The notes below the pieces were generated by a model, which had not been told where the DNA came from, searched no databases, and saw only the letters and a list, made by a program, of their open reading frames with translations. Position numbers and translations under genes: made by a program. Positions 1-6,998 of a DNA stretch of 9,464 nt are shown here, piece by piece (the first letter of the stretch is position 1; each line of letters starts with the position of its first letter). The stretch comes from Phycisphaerae bacterium (GTDB lineage Bacteria > Planctomycetota > Phycisphaerae > Sedimentisphaerales > Anaerohalosphaeraceae), in the NCBI GenBank assembly GCA_021736615.1, contig JAIPFN010000232.1, positions 1-9,464 of the forward strand, read 5' to 3'.

Positions 1-735
1 CTTATCTTGCCGCCTACGCTTCCGTTGTGGATGGTTGCCGTCGGCGTGATGTTCGGGGTGTTTATCGGCAAGGAGCTTTTCGGGGGAACCGGGCGTAACG
101 TATTTAACCCGGCAATCGTGGGCCGAGTATTTCTTGCGATGGCATATCCAACGGCAATGACTACATGGGCACCTGTCGGCAAGGGTATTCTGGGCAATAT
201 GACCAGTTATGTAACGCCTCAGTCCATTGCAGCAGCGGCAGTAGACGGTGTGACAACGGCGACCCCGCTTGGCGGAGCCGACGTTAGTGTAGTTGATATG
301 TTCCTTGGTAACGTATCGGGCAGCCTCGGTGAAAGTTCCGCTCTTATGATCATCATCGGCGGTGTTTTCCTGCTGATGACCAGGGTATCCAACTGGCGTA
401 CTGTTGTCGGTGTTCTTGGTTCTGCGGCCGTATTTTCCTTTGTTCTTAACAAATCAAACCCGGATGAATATATGCCGGCCGTCAGGAGTCTTTTTGCAGG
501 CGGACTTATGTTCGGTGCGTTCTTTATGGCGACAGACCCGGTCAGCAGCCCTGTTACAAATGCGGGCAAATGGGGCTATGGAATTCTTATCGGGGCACTG
601 GTAATTTTAATTCGTAATTTCTCCGCTTTTCCGGAAGGAATGATGTTTGCTATACTGCTCGGCAATATCGCAGCTCCGATACTCGATGAGATCGTTTTCA
701 ACGTGCGATTCAGGAGGCTCAAAAATGAAGGGTAA
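1..735 (+). CDS. nqrB: Na+-translocating NADH:quinone reductase subunit B, 5'-truncated by window start
   Basis: Integral membrane subunit of the sodium pump; it carries covalent FMN, riboflavin and the quinone site. The frame is open from base 1, so the gene starts upstream. 244 residues are present, against roughly 400-415 for the family. The family signature GGTGRNVFNPAIVGR lies near the start, followed by several hydrophobic helices and a basic C-terminal tail. The motif DGVTTATPL (bases 244-270) fits the ApbE flavinylation pattern Dxx(S/T)xAT; the FMN-bearing residue should be the last Thr, codon 262-264. The usual Gly before Ala is Thr here, as also occurs in some NqrB/RnfD proteins. 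The stop overlaps the nqrC start by 11 bp. NqrB rather than RnfD is supported by the nqrC-D-E-F order and the NADH-oxidising NqrF. nqrA should lie immediately upstream. Confidence 0.95.
   Translation, partial: LILPPTLPLWMVAVGVMFGVFIGKELFGGTGRNVFNPAIVGRVFLAMAYPTAMTTWAPVGKGILGNMTSYVTPQSIAAAAVDGVTTATPLGGADVSVVDMFLGNVSGSLGESSALMIIIGGVFLLMTRVSNWRTVVGVLGSAAVFSFVLNKSNPDEYMPAVRSLFAGGLMFGAFFMATDPVSSPVTNAGKWGYGILIGALVILIRNFSAFPEGMMFAILLGNIAAPILDEIVFNVRFRRLKNEG
712..717 (+). promoter_or_regulatory. Ribosome binding site fixing the nqrC start
   Basis: AGGAGG sits inside the 3' end of nqrB, 7 nt before the ATG at 725. It supports that ATG over alternative starts further upstream in the same frame, which would overlap nqrB by a further 26 codons. 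Confidence 0.85.
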
Positions 736-1333
736 CAGTTATACAATTTGCTACGCAGCGATACTTGGAACCGTTTGCGCACTTCTGCTTACCGGAGTTG
801 CTAAATTTACCGAGCCATACAAACTGAAAAATGCGGCAGCAGAGAAGAACCGTAATATCTTTACTGCATTGAACATTGATTTTGATAAAAAATCTTCTGC
901 TGAAGAACTTGTAGAGATATTCAATAACAAAATCGTTGAGGAAACCAGCGGCGACGGTCTTGCACTTTATAAATACCAGGAATCAGGCGTTACAAAGGGC
1001 ATAGCGGTTGATTTTGAAGGCCCGGGCCTCTGGGCCCCGATAAAGGGTTTCCTGGCACTCGAGCCTGACATGAATACTATTCGCGGTATCACCTTCTATG
1101 AACAGGAAGAAACTCCCGGCCTTGGCGGTGAGATCAGTACGGAAGATTTCCGCAACAGATTTATCGGCAAGAAAATCGTCGCAGCCGACGGGAAGCCGGG
1201 CATCGCGATCAAGGCCGGTCTTTCAGGTATTAACGAGGTTGACGGTATCACCGGCGCGACAATGACCTGTGATAAAGTCGCAGAAATGCTTAATAAAGTA
1301 ATTGATAAAATAACAGTCAGCAAAGAGCAATAA
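725..1333 (+). CDS. nqrC: Na+-translocating NADH:quinone reductase subunit C
   Basis: Single-helix subunit that holds a covalent FMN on the periplasmic side and relays electrons from the NqrD/E iron centre to NqrB. 202 residues, shorter than the roughly 250-260 of proteobacterial NqrC. An N-terminal membrane helix covers about residues 6-25, followed by a soluble domain with an FMN-binding fold (about residues 100-195). The motif EVDGITGATMT contains the classic D-x-x-T-G-A-T flavinylation site; the FMN acceptor is Thr179 (codon 1259-1261). Attachment needs an ApbE flavin transferase, which is not encoded in the window. The start is set by a strong ribosome site overlapping nqrB. A gap of 40 bp containing heptamer repeats separates it from nqrD. 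RnfG is a related alternative, but the neighbours make NqrC clear. Confidence 0.95.
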   Translation: MKGNSYTICYAAILGTVCALLLTGVAKFTEPYKLKNAAAEKNRNIFTALNIDFDKKSSAEELVEIFNNKIVEETSGDGLALYKYQESGVTKGIAVDFEGPGLWAPIKGFLALEPDMNTIRGITFYEQEETPGLGGEISTEDFRNRFIGKKIVAADGKPGIAIKAGLSGINEVDGITGATMTCDKVAEMLNKVIDKITVSKEQ

Positions 1334-1347
1334 GCTATTAGCTAAGA
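1327..1347 (+). repeat. Degenerate heptamer repeat, three GC(N4)A units
   Basis: Three consecutive 7-mers of the form GCNNNNA: GCAATAA (includes the nqrC stop codon), GCTATTA and GCTAAGA. The 11-bp word AGCTATTAGCT (1333-1343) recurs exactly after nqrF at 3757-3767, where a longer five-unit array occurs. The array is short and AT-rich, so chance is a real alternative for this copy alone. Confidence 0.45.
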
Positions 1348-1357
1348 ATATATTTTT

Positions 1358-1363
1358 GAAGGA
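1358..1363 (+). promoter_or_regulatory. Ribosome binding site proposed for the nqrD start at 1374
   Basis: GAAGGA lies 10 nt before ATG 1374. A competing AAGGG at 1386-1390 sits 4 nt before an in-frame ATG at 1395. Which ATG is used decides how much of the cysteine-rich leader of NqrD is translated. Confidence 0.55.
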
Positions 1364-1373
1364 TACACATATA

Positions 1374-2027
1374 ATGGCTGATTCTAAGGGATGTATGACT
1401 TGCGGCGGAATGTGCGGCGGCAAGGGCATAGAGACATTTAAGGAAGGAGCATGGGCGAATAATCCTATCGCTATTCAGGTGCTGGGTATTTGTTCGGCTC
1501 TTGCGGTAACGAACAAACTTTCAAATTCGCTTGTTATGGGAGCTGCGCTGCTTTTTGTATGCGTCGGTTCGAATGTAATCGTTTCACTGCTTCGTAATCA
1601 TACCCCACACAGAATTCGCATGATCGCCGAAGTAGCAATTATCGCGACTTTCGTTATTGTCTTTGACCAGGTGCTTCGGGCATTCTTCCCGGCAATGAGT
1701 AAACAACTTGGTCCTTATGTCGGACTTATCATTACCAACTGTATCGTTATGGGCCGAGCCGAAGCATTCGCTTTGCAAAACGGGCCAGTCCTTTCGATAG
1801 TTGACGGAATTGCCAACGGCGTCGGTTACGGCGTAGTTCTGGCACTTATAGCTATCGCACGTGAACTGTTTGGAACCGGAGGTCTCATGGGTTATAAGAT
1901 CCTAAGCGATTCCTGGTATACTCCTAACCAAATAATGGTACTTGCTCCAGGAGCGTTTTTCGTTCTTGGGATCGTAATCGCAGTTTTTAACGCAATTAAA
2001 GGGCCAGTCCCTGAGGAGAGTAAATAA
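1374..2027 (+). CDS. nqrD: Na+-translocating NADH:quinone reductase subunit D, with Cys-rich N-terminus
   Basis: Polytopic membrane subunit of the NqrDE pair, which holds an iron or Fe-S centre inside the membrane. 217 residues from ATG 1374. The family core starts at WANNPIAIQVLGICSALAVT. Conserved Cys40 and Cys123 (in ITNCIVMGRAEAF) match the paired metal-ligand cysteines known in NqrD. About six hydrophobic helices are visible. The N-terminus is unusual: before the core there is a hydrophilic leader with Cys7, Cys10 and Cys14 (C-x2-C-x3-C with GG pairs), not seen in the Vibrio-type protein that I can recall. Starts at codon 8 (ATG 1395) or codon 13 would shorten this leader but keep at least one of its cysteines. 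The stop overlaps the nqrE ATG by one base (TAATG), implying translational coupling. Confidence 0.94.
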   Translation: MADSKGCMTCGGMCGGKGIETFKEGAWANNPIAIQVLGICSALAVTNKLSNSLVMGAALLFVCVGSNVIVSLLRNHTPHRIRMIAEVAIIATFVIVFDQVLRAFFPAMSKQLGPYVGLIITNCIVMGRAEAFALQNGPVLSIVDGIANGVGYGVVLALIAIARELFGTGGLMGYKILSDSWYTPNQIMVLAPGAFFVLGIVIAVFNAIKGPVPEESK

Positions 2028-2617
2028 TGAATGAAACGTCTGCAATTGTTATTCTTATAGCGGCGATATTTACGAATAATATCCTGCTTGCCAACTTTCT
2101 TGGTATGTGTTCGTTTATAGCATGTTCCAACCAGATAGGCACTGCCTTAGGTCTCGGAACTGCCGTTACTTTCGTTACGGTTACTACGTCGATGATCAAC
2201 TTTGCCGTTTACAAGTTTGTTCTTGTCCCTCTTGGGTTGGAATATCTTCAGTTTATCGTTTTCATCGCGGTTATTGCCGCGTTTGTGCAGTTTGTTGAAA
2301 TGTTTGTCGAGAGGTTCAGCCCGAAGCTTTATTTTGCATTGGGAATCTTTTTACCGCTGATCACGGTTAACTGTGCGATTCTCGGTGCATCGATGTTCCT
2401 TATCATTCGCAATTACACGTTTACCCAGTCTGTCGGTTTTGGATTCGGCGCCGGACTCGGATGGATGCTTGCGATAGTTCTGATGGCAGGTCTAAGGCAA
2501 AAAATGCGTTACAGCGACATTCCAAAGCCGTTCGAGAATATTCCGATTGCGATGATCGTAACGGGCGTCCTTGCAATGGCATTTATGGGTTTTGGCGGAA
2601 TGGTTTCAATTCAGTAG
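2027..2617 (+). CDS. nqrE: Na+-translocating NADH:quinone reductase subunit E
   Basis: Partner of NqrD with inverted topology; together they bind the intramembrane iron centre between the NqrF 2Fe-2S cluster and the NqrC FMN. 196 residues, the usual length, with about six membrane helices. Family features are the N-terminal segment FTNNILLANFLGMCSFIACS with conserved Cys28, and ITVNCAILGASMF with Cys116; these correspond to the known ligand positions. GAGGAG at 2013-2018, inside the end of nqrD, lies 8 nt before the ATG, so the two genes are probably coupled in translation. The C-terminal part has the typical basic stretch RQKMRYSDIPKPFENIPIAMI. RnfA is the paralogous alternative, excluded by the operon content. 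Confidence 0.95.
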   Translation: MNETSAIVILIAAIFTNNILLANFLGMCSFIACSNQIGTALGLGTAVTFVTVTTSMINFAVYKFVLVPLGLEYLQFIVFIAVIAAFVQFVEMFVERFSPKLYFALGIFLPLITVNCAILGASMFLIIRNYTFTQSVGFGFGAGLGWMLAIVLMAGLRQKMRYSDIPKPFENIPIAMIVTGVLAMAFMGFGGMVSIQ

Positions 2618-2644
2618 TTTATACAGCTAAAGTAGGAGTTTTAA

Positions 2645-3733
2645 GTGGTATATTTGTGGGCAATTTTAACTTTTGGCGGATTAGTTGTTTTACTTTCTCT
2701 GGTGCTGATAATCGCCGAGAAAGTCCTGATCAACTATGGAGTGTGCAAACTCGATATCAACTCAGGCGAGAAACCGCTTGAAGTAGACGGCGGACAGACA
2801 CTCCTGCAGAGCCTGTTTGCCAACGAGATATTCATACCTTCGGCGTGCGGCGGTAAAGGGTCGTGCGGACACTGCAAGATCGTTGTCACCGAAGGCGGCG
2901 GGCCGCTTTTGCCGACGGAAACGCCCTACCTTACGCGTAAAGAACAAAAGAGTAATGTTCGTCTTGCATGCCAGGTTAAGGTTCGCGAGGACATCTATGT
3001 CCGTATCCCATCGGATCTGCTTAGCGTTAAGATGTTTACTTCTACCGTTTCGATCTCGGAGACGATGACGTATGACATCAAACTCATCCGGCTGAAGATT
3101 GACGGCGACGAAAAAATTTCGCAGCGGCCTGGTCAGTATATTCAGATTCAGGCTCCATCTGATGAGGGACCGGTATTTAGAGCGTACTCTATCAGCTCTC
3201 CTTCCTATGAAGATGACAGTGTCGAGATGATGGTTCGTATCATACCTGGCGGTATCGGTTCTACGTATCTGCATAGCCTTGAAGTTGGCGATGCGGTTAC
3301 TTTCACCGGGCCTTACGGTGAATTCTATCTTAATGAAGATCCAGAGACCGAGATCATTTGTGTCGGCGGCGGATGCGGGCTTGCTCCTATGAAGAATATC
3401 ATTTACACGATCTATGACAAGTGGCCGGATCGTTCTTGCTGGCTGTTCTTCGGCTGTCGCGGTACGAGTGACATCTTCTACCTGAAAGAATTCGAAGAAC
3501 TTGCGAAAAAGCATCCGAACTTCCATGTTGTTTATGCCCTTTCGGAGCCTGAGGAAGGCGCTAAGTGGGACGGCGAGACGGGCTTTGTTCATCTGCCGGT
3601 TGATAAGATGCTCGAGCCTGATGTTGAAAGACAGGCTTTCCTGTGCGGACCTCCGCTTATGATCGAAGCTGTTACGAGAGTCCTGAAAGATAAGGGCATC
3701 CCAGACGACGAGATATTCTACGATAAGTTTTAA
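2645..3733 (+). CDS. nqrF: Na+-translocating NADH:quinone reductase subunit F (NADH dehydrogenase subunit)
   Basis: Membrane-anchored cytoplasmic subunit that oxidises NADH and feeds electrons through FAD and a 2Fe-2S cluster. 362 residues from GTG 2645, chosen because AGGAG (2634-2638) lies 6 nt upstream. Domain order: an N-terminal membrane helix (about 4-25); a ferredoxin domain with cluster ligands Cys68, Cys74, Cys77 and Cys109; an FAD domain with RAYS at 179-182; and a NAD-binding domain with GGGCGLAP at 241-248 and CGPPLM near the C-terminus. Vibrio-type NqrF is about 408 residues. The missing length is mainly the insertion just before RAYS, since GQYIQIQAP runs almost directly into it here. 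The protein ends in DKF rather than the Vibrio-type DDFGG. Last nqr gene of the operon, 27 bp after nqrE. Confidence 0.95.
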   Translation: MVYLWAILTFGGLVVLLSLVLIIAEKVLINYGVCKLDINSGEKPLEVDGGQTLLQSLFANEIFIPSACGGKGSCGHCKIVVTEGGGPLLPTETPYLTRKEQKSNVRLACQVKVREDIYVRIPSDLLSVKMFTSTVSISETMTYDIKLIRLKIDGDEKISQRPGQYIQIQAPSDEGPVFRAYSISSPSYEDDSVEMMVRIIPGGIGSTYLHSLEVGDAVTFTGPYGEFYLNEDPETEIICVGGGCGLAPMKNIIYTIYDKWPDRSCWLFFGCRGTSDIFYLKEFEELAKKHPNFHVVYALSEPEEGAKWDGETGFVHLPVDKMLEPDVERQAFLCGPPLMIEAVTRVLKDKGIPDDEIFYDKF

Positions 3734-3736
3734 GCA

Positions 3737-3771
3737 GCGGTCAGCGATCAGCAGTCAGCTATTAGCTTACA
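3737..3771 (+). repeat. Degenerate heptamer tandem repeat, five GC(N4)A units
   Basis: Five uninterrupted 7-mers: GCGGTCA, GCGATCA, GCAGTCA, GCTATTA, GCTTACA. Every unit begins GC and ends A, and most fit GCnrTyA. The array starts 3 bp after the nqrF stop and ends 16 bp before the ribosome site of the next gene. It shares the exact word AGCTATTAGCT with the short array after nqrC. It is not a hairpin, so it is not a conventional terminator. Function unknown. Confidence 0.7.
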
Positions 3772-3787
3772 GAATTTGTTTTTTGTG

Positions 3788-3792
3788 AGGAG
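3788..3792 (+). promoter_or_regulatory. Ribosome binding site fixing the methyltransferase start
   Basis: AGGAG lies 7 nt before TTG 3800 and 4 nt before TTG 3797. It excludes the longer reading from TTG 3776, because the site would then sit inside the coding frame, and it favours 3800. Confidence 0.7.
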
Positions 3793-3799
3793 TTTTTTG

Positions 3800-4795
3800 T
3801 TGGACGAACATCTTGAACATGAAACCGGCGAGCTTATACTTTCGTGGGAGAAATATGACAGTGAATTTCTCCGCGATTACCTCGTTCGTGATGTTCAGGA
3901 CCCACGGATAAATCTTCAGAGCATTTTAAGCAGGCATTTCCTTGTAGACAAACTTTTCGGCGATGCGCCTTCTTACCTGATGGATCAGGAGATTCGGTTT
4001 TCTCTCGTAATTAACTGGCTTATGGGGCTGGTTAAATCCGGAATCAACCATCAGGAACTTATCGGCTTGCAGAATAGTTTGTTTAATGACGAAAGCAATT
4101 CATTCGGAAGAGATTTACCTGGTTATGTTTCCGAGACTTTTGGAATGCTTTCGATTCCTAATTATATTTGCGGGCTTCTATCGTCAAGGCCGCCCGAAGA
4201 CGACGAACATTTTGTCGACGAGTATTACCTGAACACTTTTAGAAGAATCTGGTCGGAGGAACTAAGTGGACGCAGTGCGGAGCGAATTAGCGCAGTCGAA
4301 CCGGCTTGCGGGTCGGCAAATGACTGGAGATTTATTGACAGCTTTGGGATTTCAAGATTTGTTGATTACCTTGGATTAGATCTTTGTGATGACAATATTT
4401 CCAACTCCAAGTCAATGTTTTCGGCGGTAGATTTTAAGGTTGGAAATGTCCTTGAGATCGACATTAAGGATGATTCTTTTGAATATTGCTTTGTTCATGA
4501 TCTTTTCGAGCATCTTTCTGTTGAGGCTATGGAAGTTGCTATCGCCGAGGTTTGCAGGGTCACGAAAAAGCAAATTTGCGTACACTTTTTCAATATGAAC
4601 GACGACGAGGAACACGTCGTTGAAAAGACCGAACATTATCACTGGAATACGCTAAGCTGCGAAAGGACCAAAGAGCTTTTCCTGCGGCATGAGTCGAAAG
4701 TGGAAACTGTATGCATCGACAAGTTCCTTACGGAGAAATATAATTGTCCCGATACGCATAATAAGGATGCCTATACTTTTTATGTTACGATCTGA
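3800..4795 (+). CDS. Class I SAM-dependent methyltransferase with unassigned N-terminal region
   Basis: Predicted cytoplasmic methyltransferase, substrate unknown. 331 residues from TTG 3800. The C-terminal half has a Rossmann methyltransferase fold of Methyltransf_11 type. Motif I is AVEPACGS at 165-172, diverged from the usual ExGxGxG but with the acidic residue kept (Glu167). Asp194 in YLGLDL ends strand 2 and should bind the SAM ribose, and DSFEYCFVHDLFEHL (225-239) is the strand-4 region. Residues 1-160 are acidic and mostly helical-looking, with no membrane segment or domain that I recognise. The gene follows nqrF by 66 bp, including the heptamer array, on the same strand with no clear terminator between. 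It may be read through from the nqr operon, but a link to NQR function is not shown. No obvious frameshift. Confidence 0.8.
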   Translation: MDEHLEHETGELILSWEKYDSEFLRDYLVRDVQDPRINLQSILSRHFLVDKLFGDAPSYLMDQEIRFSLVINWLMGLVKSGINHQELIGLQNSLFNDESNSFGRDLPGYVSETFGMLSIPNYICGLLSSRPPEDDEHFVDEYYLNTFRRIWSEELSGRSAERISAVEPACGSANDWRFIDSFGISRFVDYLGLDLCDDNISNSKSMFSAVDFKVGNVLEIDIKDDSFEYCFVHDLFEHLSVEAMEVAIAEVCRVTKKQICVHFFNMNDDEEHVVEKTEHYHWNTLSCERTKELFLRHESKVETVCIDKFLTEKYNCPDTHNKDAYTFYVTI

Positions 4796-4806
4796 TCGTT
4801 AATTAT

Positions 4807-5148
4807 TTATGCCCTGAATACAAAATAAACTGCTCCGATCATACACAAAACCGCCCAAAAATAATTCAGATTGACAGGTTGTTTCATGTAGATAACCGTA
4901 AAAGGAATAAATACTGATAAAGTGATGACTTCCTGCAGTATTTTCAATTGGGGCAAGCTAAGTACCGTGTATCCAATGCGGTTTGCCGGTACCTGGAAAA
5001 GATATTCAAAAAAAGCAATTGCCCAACTCGCAATCGCAGCTATGTACCATACTTTGCCGGAAAGATTGCGAAGATGAGCATACCAGGCAAATGTCATAAA
5101 CAAATTTGATATAGTCAGAAGACAGACGGTCTTTATTATAACCAGCAC
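4807..5148 (-). CDS. DUF486 / DMT-type small membrane protein
   Basis: 113-residue integral membrane protein with four hydrophobic segments, matching the DUF486 family of the drug/metabolite transporter superfamily. The stretches LFMTFAWYAHLR, WAIAFFEYLFQVPANRIGY and LPQLKILQEVITL are the characteristic conserved blocks. The family's function is not established; transport of a small metabolite is plausible from fold alone. GTG 5148 is preferred because GAGAGG (5157-5162, minus strand) lies 8 nt upstream. GTG 5157 would add three residues but overlaps that site. The gene converges on the methyltransferase with 11 bp between stops, so it is a separate transcription unit. It is not obviously linked to the sulfatases behind it, which have their own hairpin before this gene. 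Confidence 0.85.
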   Translation of the reverse strand: MLVIIKTVCLLTISNLFMTFAWYAHLRNLSGKVWYIAAIASWAIAFFEYLFQVPANRIGYTVLSLPQLKILQEVITLSVFIPFTVIYMKQPVNLNYFWAVLCMIGAVYFVFRA

Positions 5149-5156
5149 AGATAACA

Positions 5157-5162
5157 CCTCTC
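5157..5162 (-). promoter_or_regulatory. Ribosome binding site for the DUF486 gene
   Basis: On the minus strand GAGAGG lies 8 nt before GTG 5148. It is the only purine-rich site nearby, and it argues against GTG 5157, which would begin within it. Confidence 0.55.
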
Positions 5163-5214
5163 ATAACAGCACAGAATTTCAATGAAACTTTTACCAAATA
5201 ATAAATTATCGCGT

Positions 5215-5243
5215 ATAATACGCTATGAAGACTGTTTGAGCAA
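5215..5243 (-). promoter_or_regulatory. Candidate sigma-70-type promoter for the DUF486 gene
   Basis: On the minus strand TTGCTC (5238-5243) and TATTAT (5215-5220) are separated by 17 bp. This would give a transcript with a leader of about 60 nt before GTG 5148. The -10 box is embedded in a 13-bp inverted repeat (5211-5223). The -35 match is only half of consensus, so this is tentative. Confidence 0.4.
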
Positions 5244-5258
5244 GGAAAACTTCAGATG

Positions 5259-5297
5259 AGGCGGCACCGACAAACTTTTGGCTTGAAGGTGCCGCCT
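5259..5297 (-). terminator. Hairpin downstream of the sulfatase pair, candidate terminator
   Basis: Perfect 10-bp GC-rich inverted repeat, AGGCGGCACC (5259-5268) and GGTGCCGCCT (5288-5297), with a 19-nt loop. It begins 19 bp beyond the stop codon of the second sulfatase on the minus strand, where a terminator is expected. The run of T after the stem is weak (a TTTT about 9 nt on), so it is a poor intrinsic terminator by itself. It could act with Rho or as an RNA 3'-end stabiliser. Confidence 0.6.
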
Positions 5298-5316
5298 GGA
5301 ATATCGCTATTTAATT

Positions 5317-6900
<1,584 letters not shown>

Positions 6901-6954
6901 TATTGCTCCTTCTTAAGTTATCATTGCCAGGTCAAATGGAAAACCCGGTTTAGC

Positions 6955-6977
6955 CATCGGGCACGGCGTGACCGATG
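6955..6977 (-). other. Intercistronic hairpin between the two sulfatases
   Basis: CATCGG (6955-6960) pairs with CCGATG (6972-6977). Inside, after one G/A mismatch, CAC (6962-6964) pairs with GTG (6968-6970) around a GGC loop. It starts 21 bp beyond the stop of the upstream sulfatase on the minus strand. No good T run follows, so partial termination or transcript processing is more likely than a full stop. I see no convincing promoter in this 98-bp gap. Confidence 0.45.
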
Positions 6978-6998
6978 CCACCCGACGATTGGCCAGTT

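Noticed and set aside
1..735. Assigning the first genes to an Rnf complex (RnfD/RnfG/RnfE/RnfA)
   Set aside because: The operon ends in an FAD/2Fe-2S NADH-oxidising NqrF and contains no RnfB or RnfC; the gene order is that of nqr.
2762..3592. 276-codon open frame on the minus strand, antisense to nqrF
   Set aside because: It lies wholly inside nqrF, is rich in Arg with no recognisable domain, and has no ribosome site; it mirrors codon bias of the real gene.
4787..4799. 13-bp palindrome ACGATC-T-GATCGT spanning the methyltransferase stop codon, between convergent genes
   Set aside because: The 1-nt centre leaves about a 5-bp stem and there is no T run, so it is too weak for a bidirectional terminator; chance is likely.
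6942..6952. Palindrome AAACC-C-GGTTT in the gap between the sulfatases
   Set aside because: Eleven bases with a 1-nt centre; too short and isolated to support a function.
6901..6998. TTGACC on the minus strand (about 6930) as a -35 for the downstream sulfatase
   Set aside because: No -10-like hexamer occurs at the right spacing; GATAAC is only 8 bp away.
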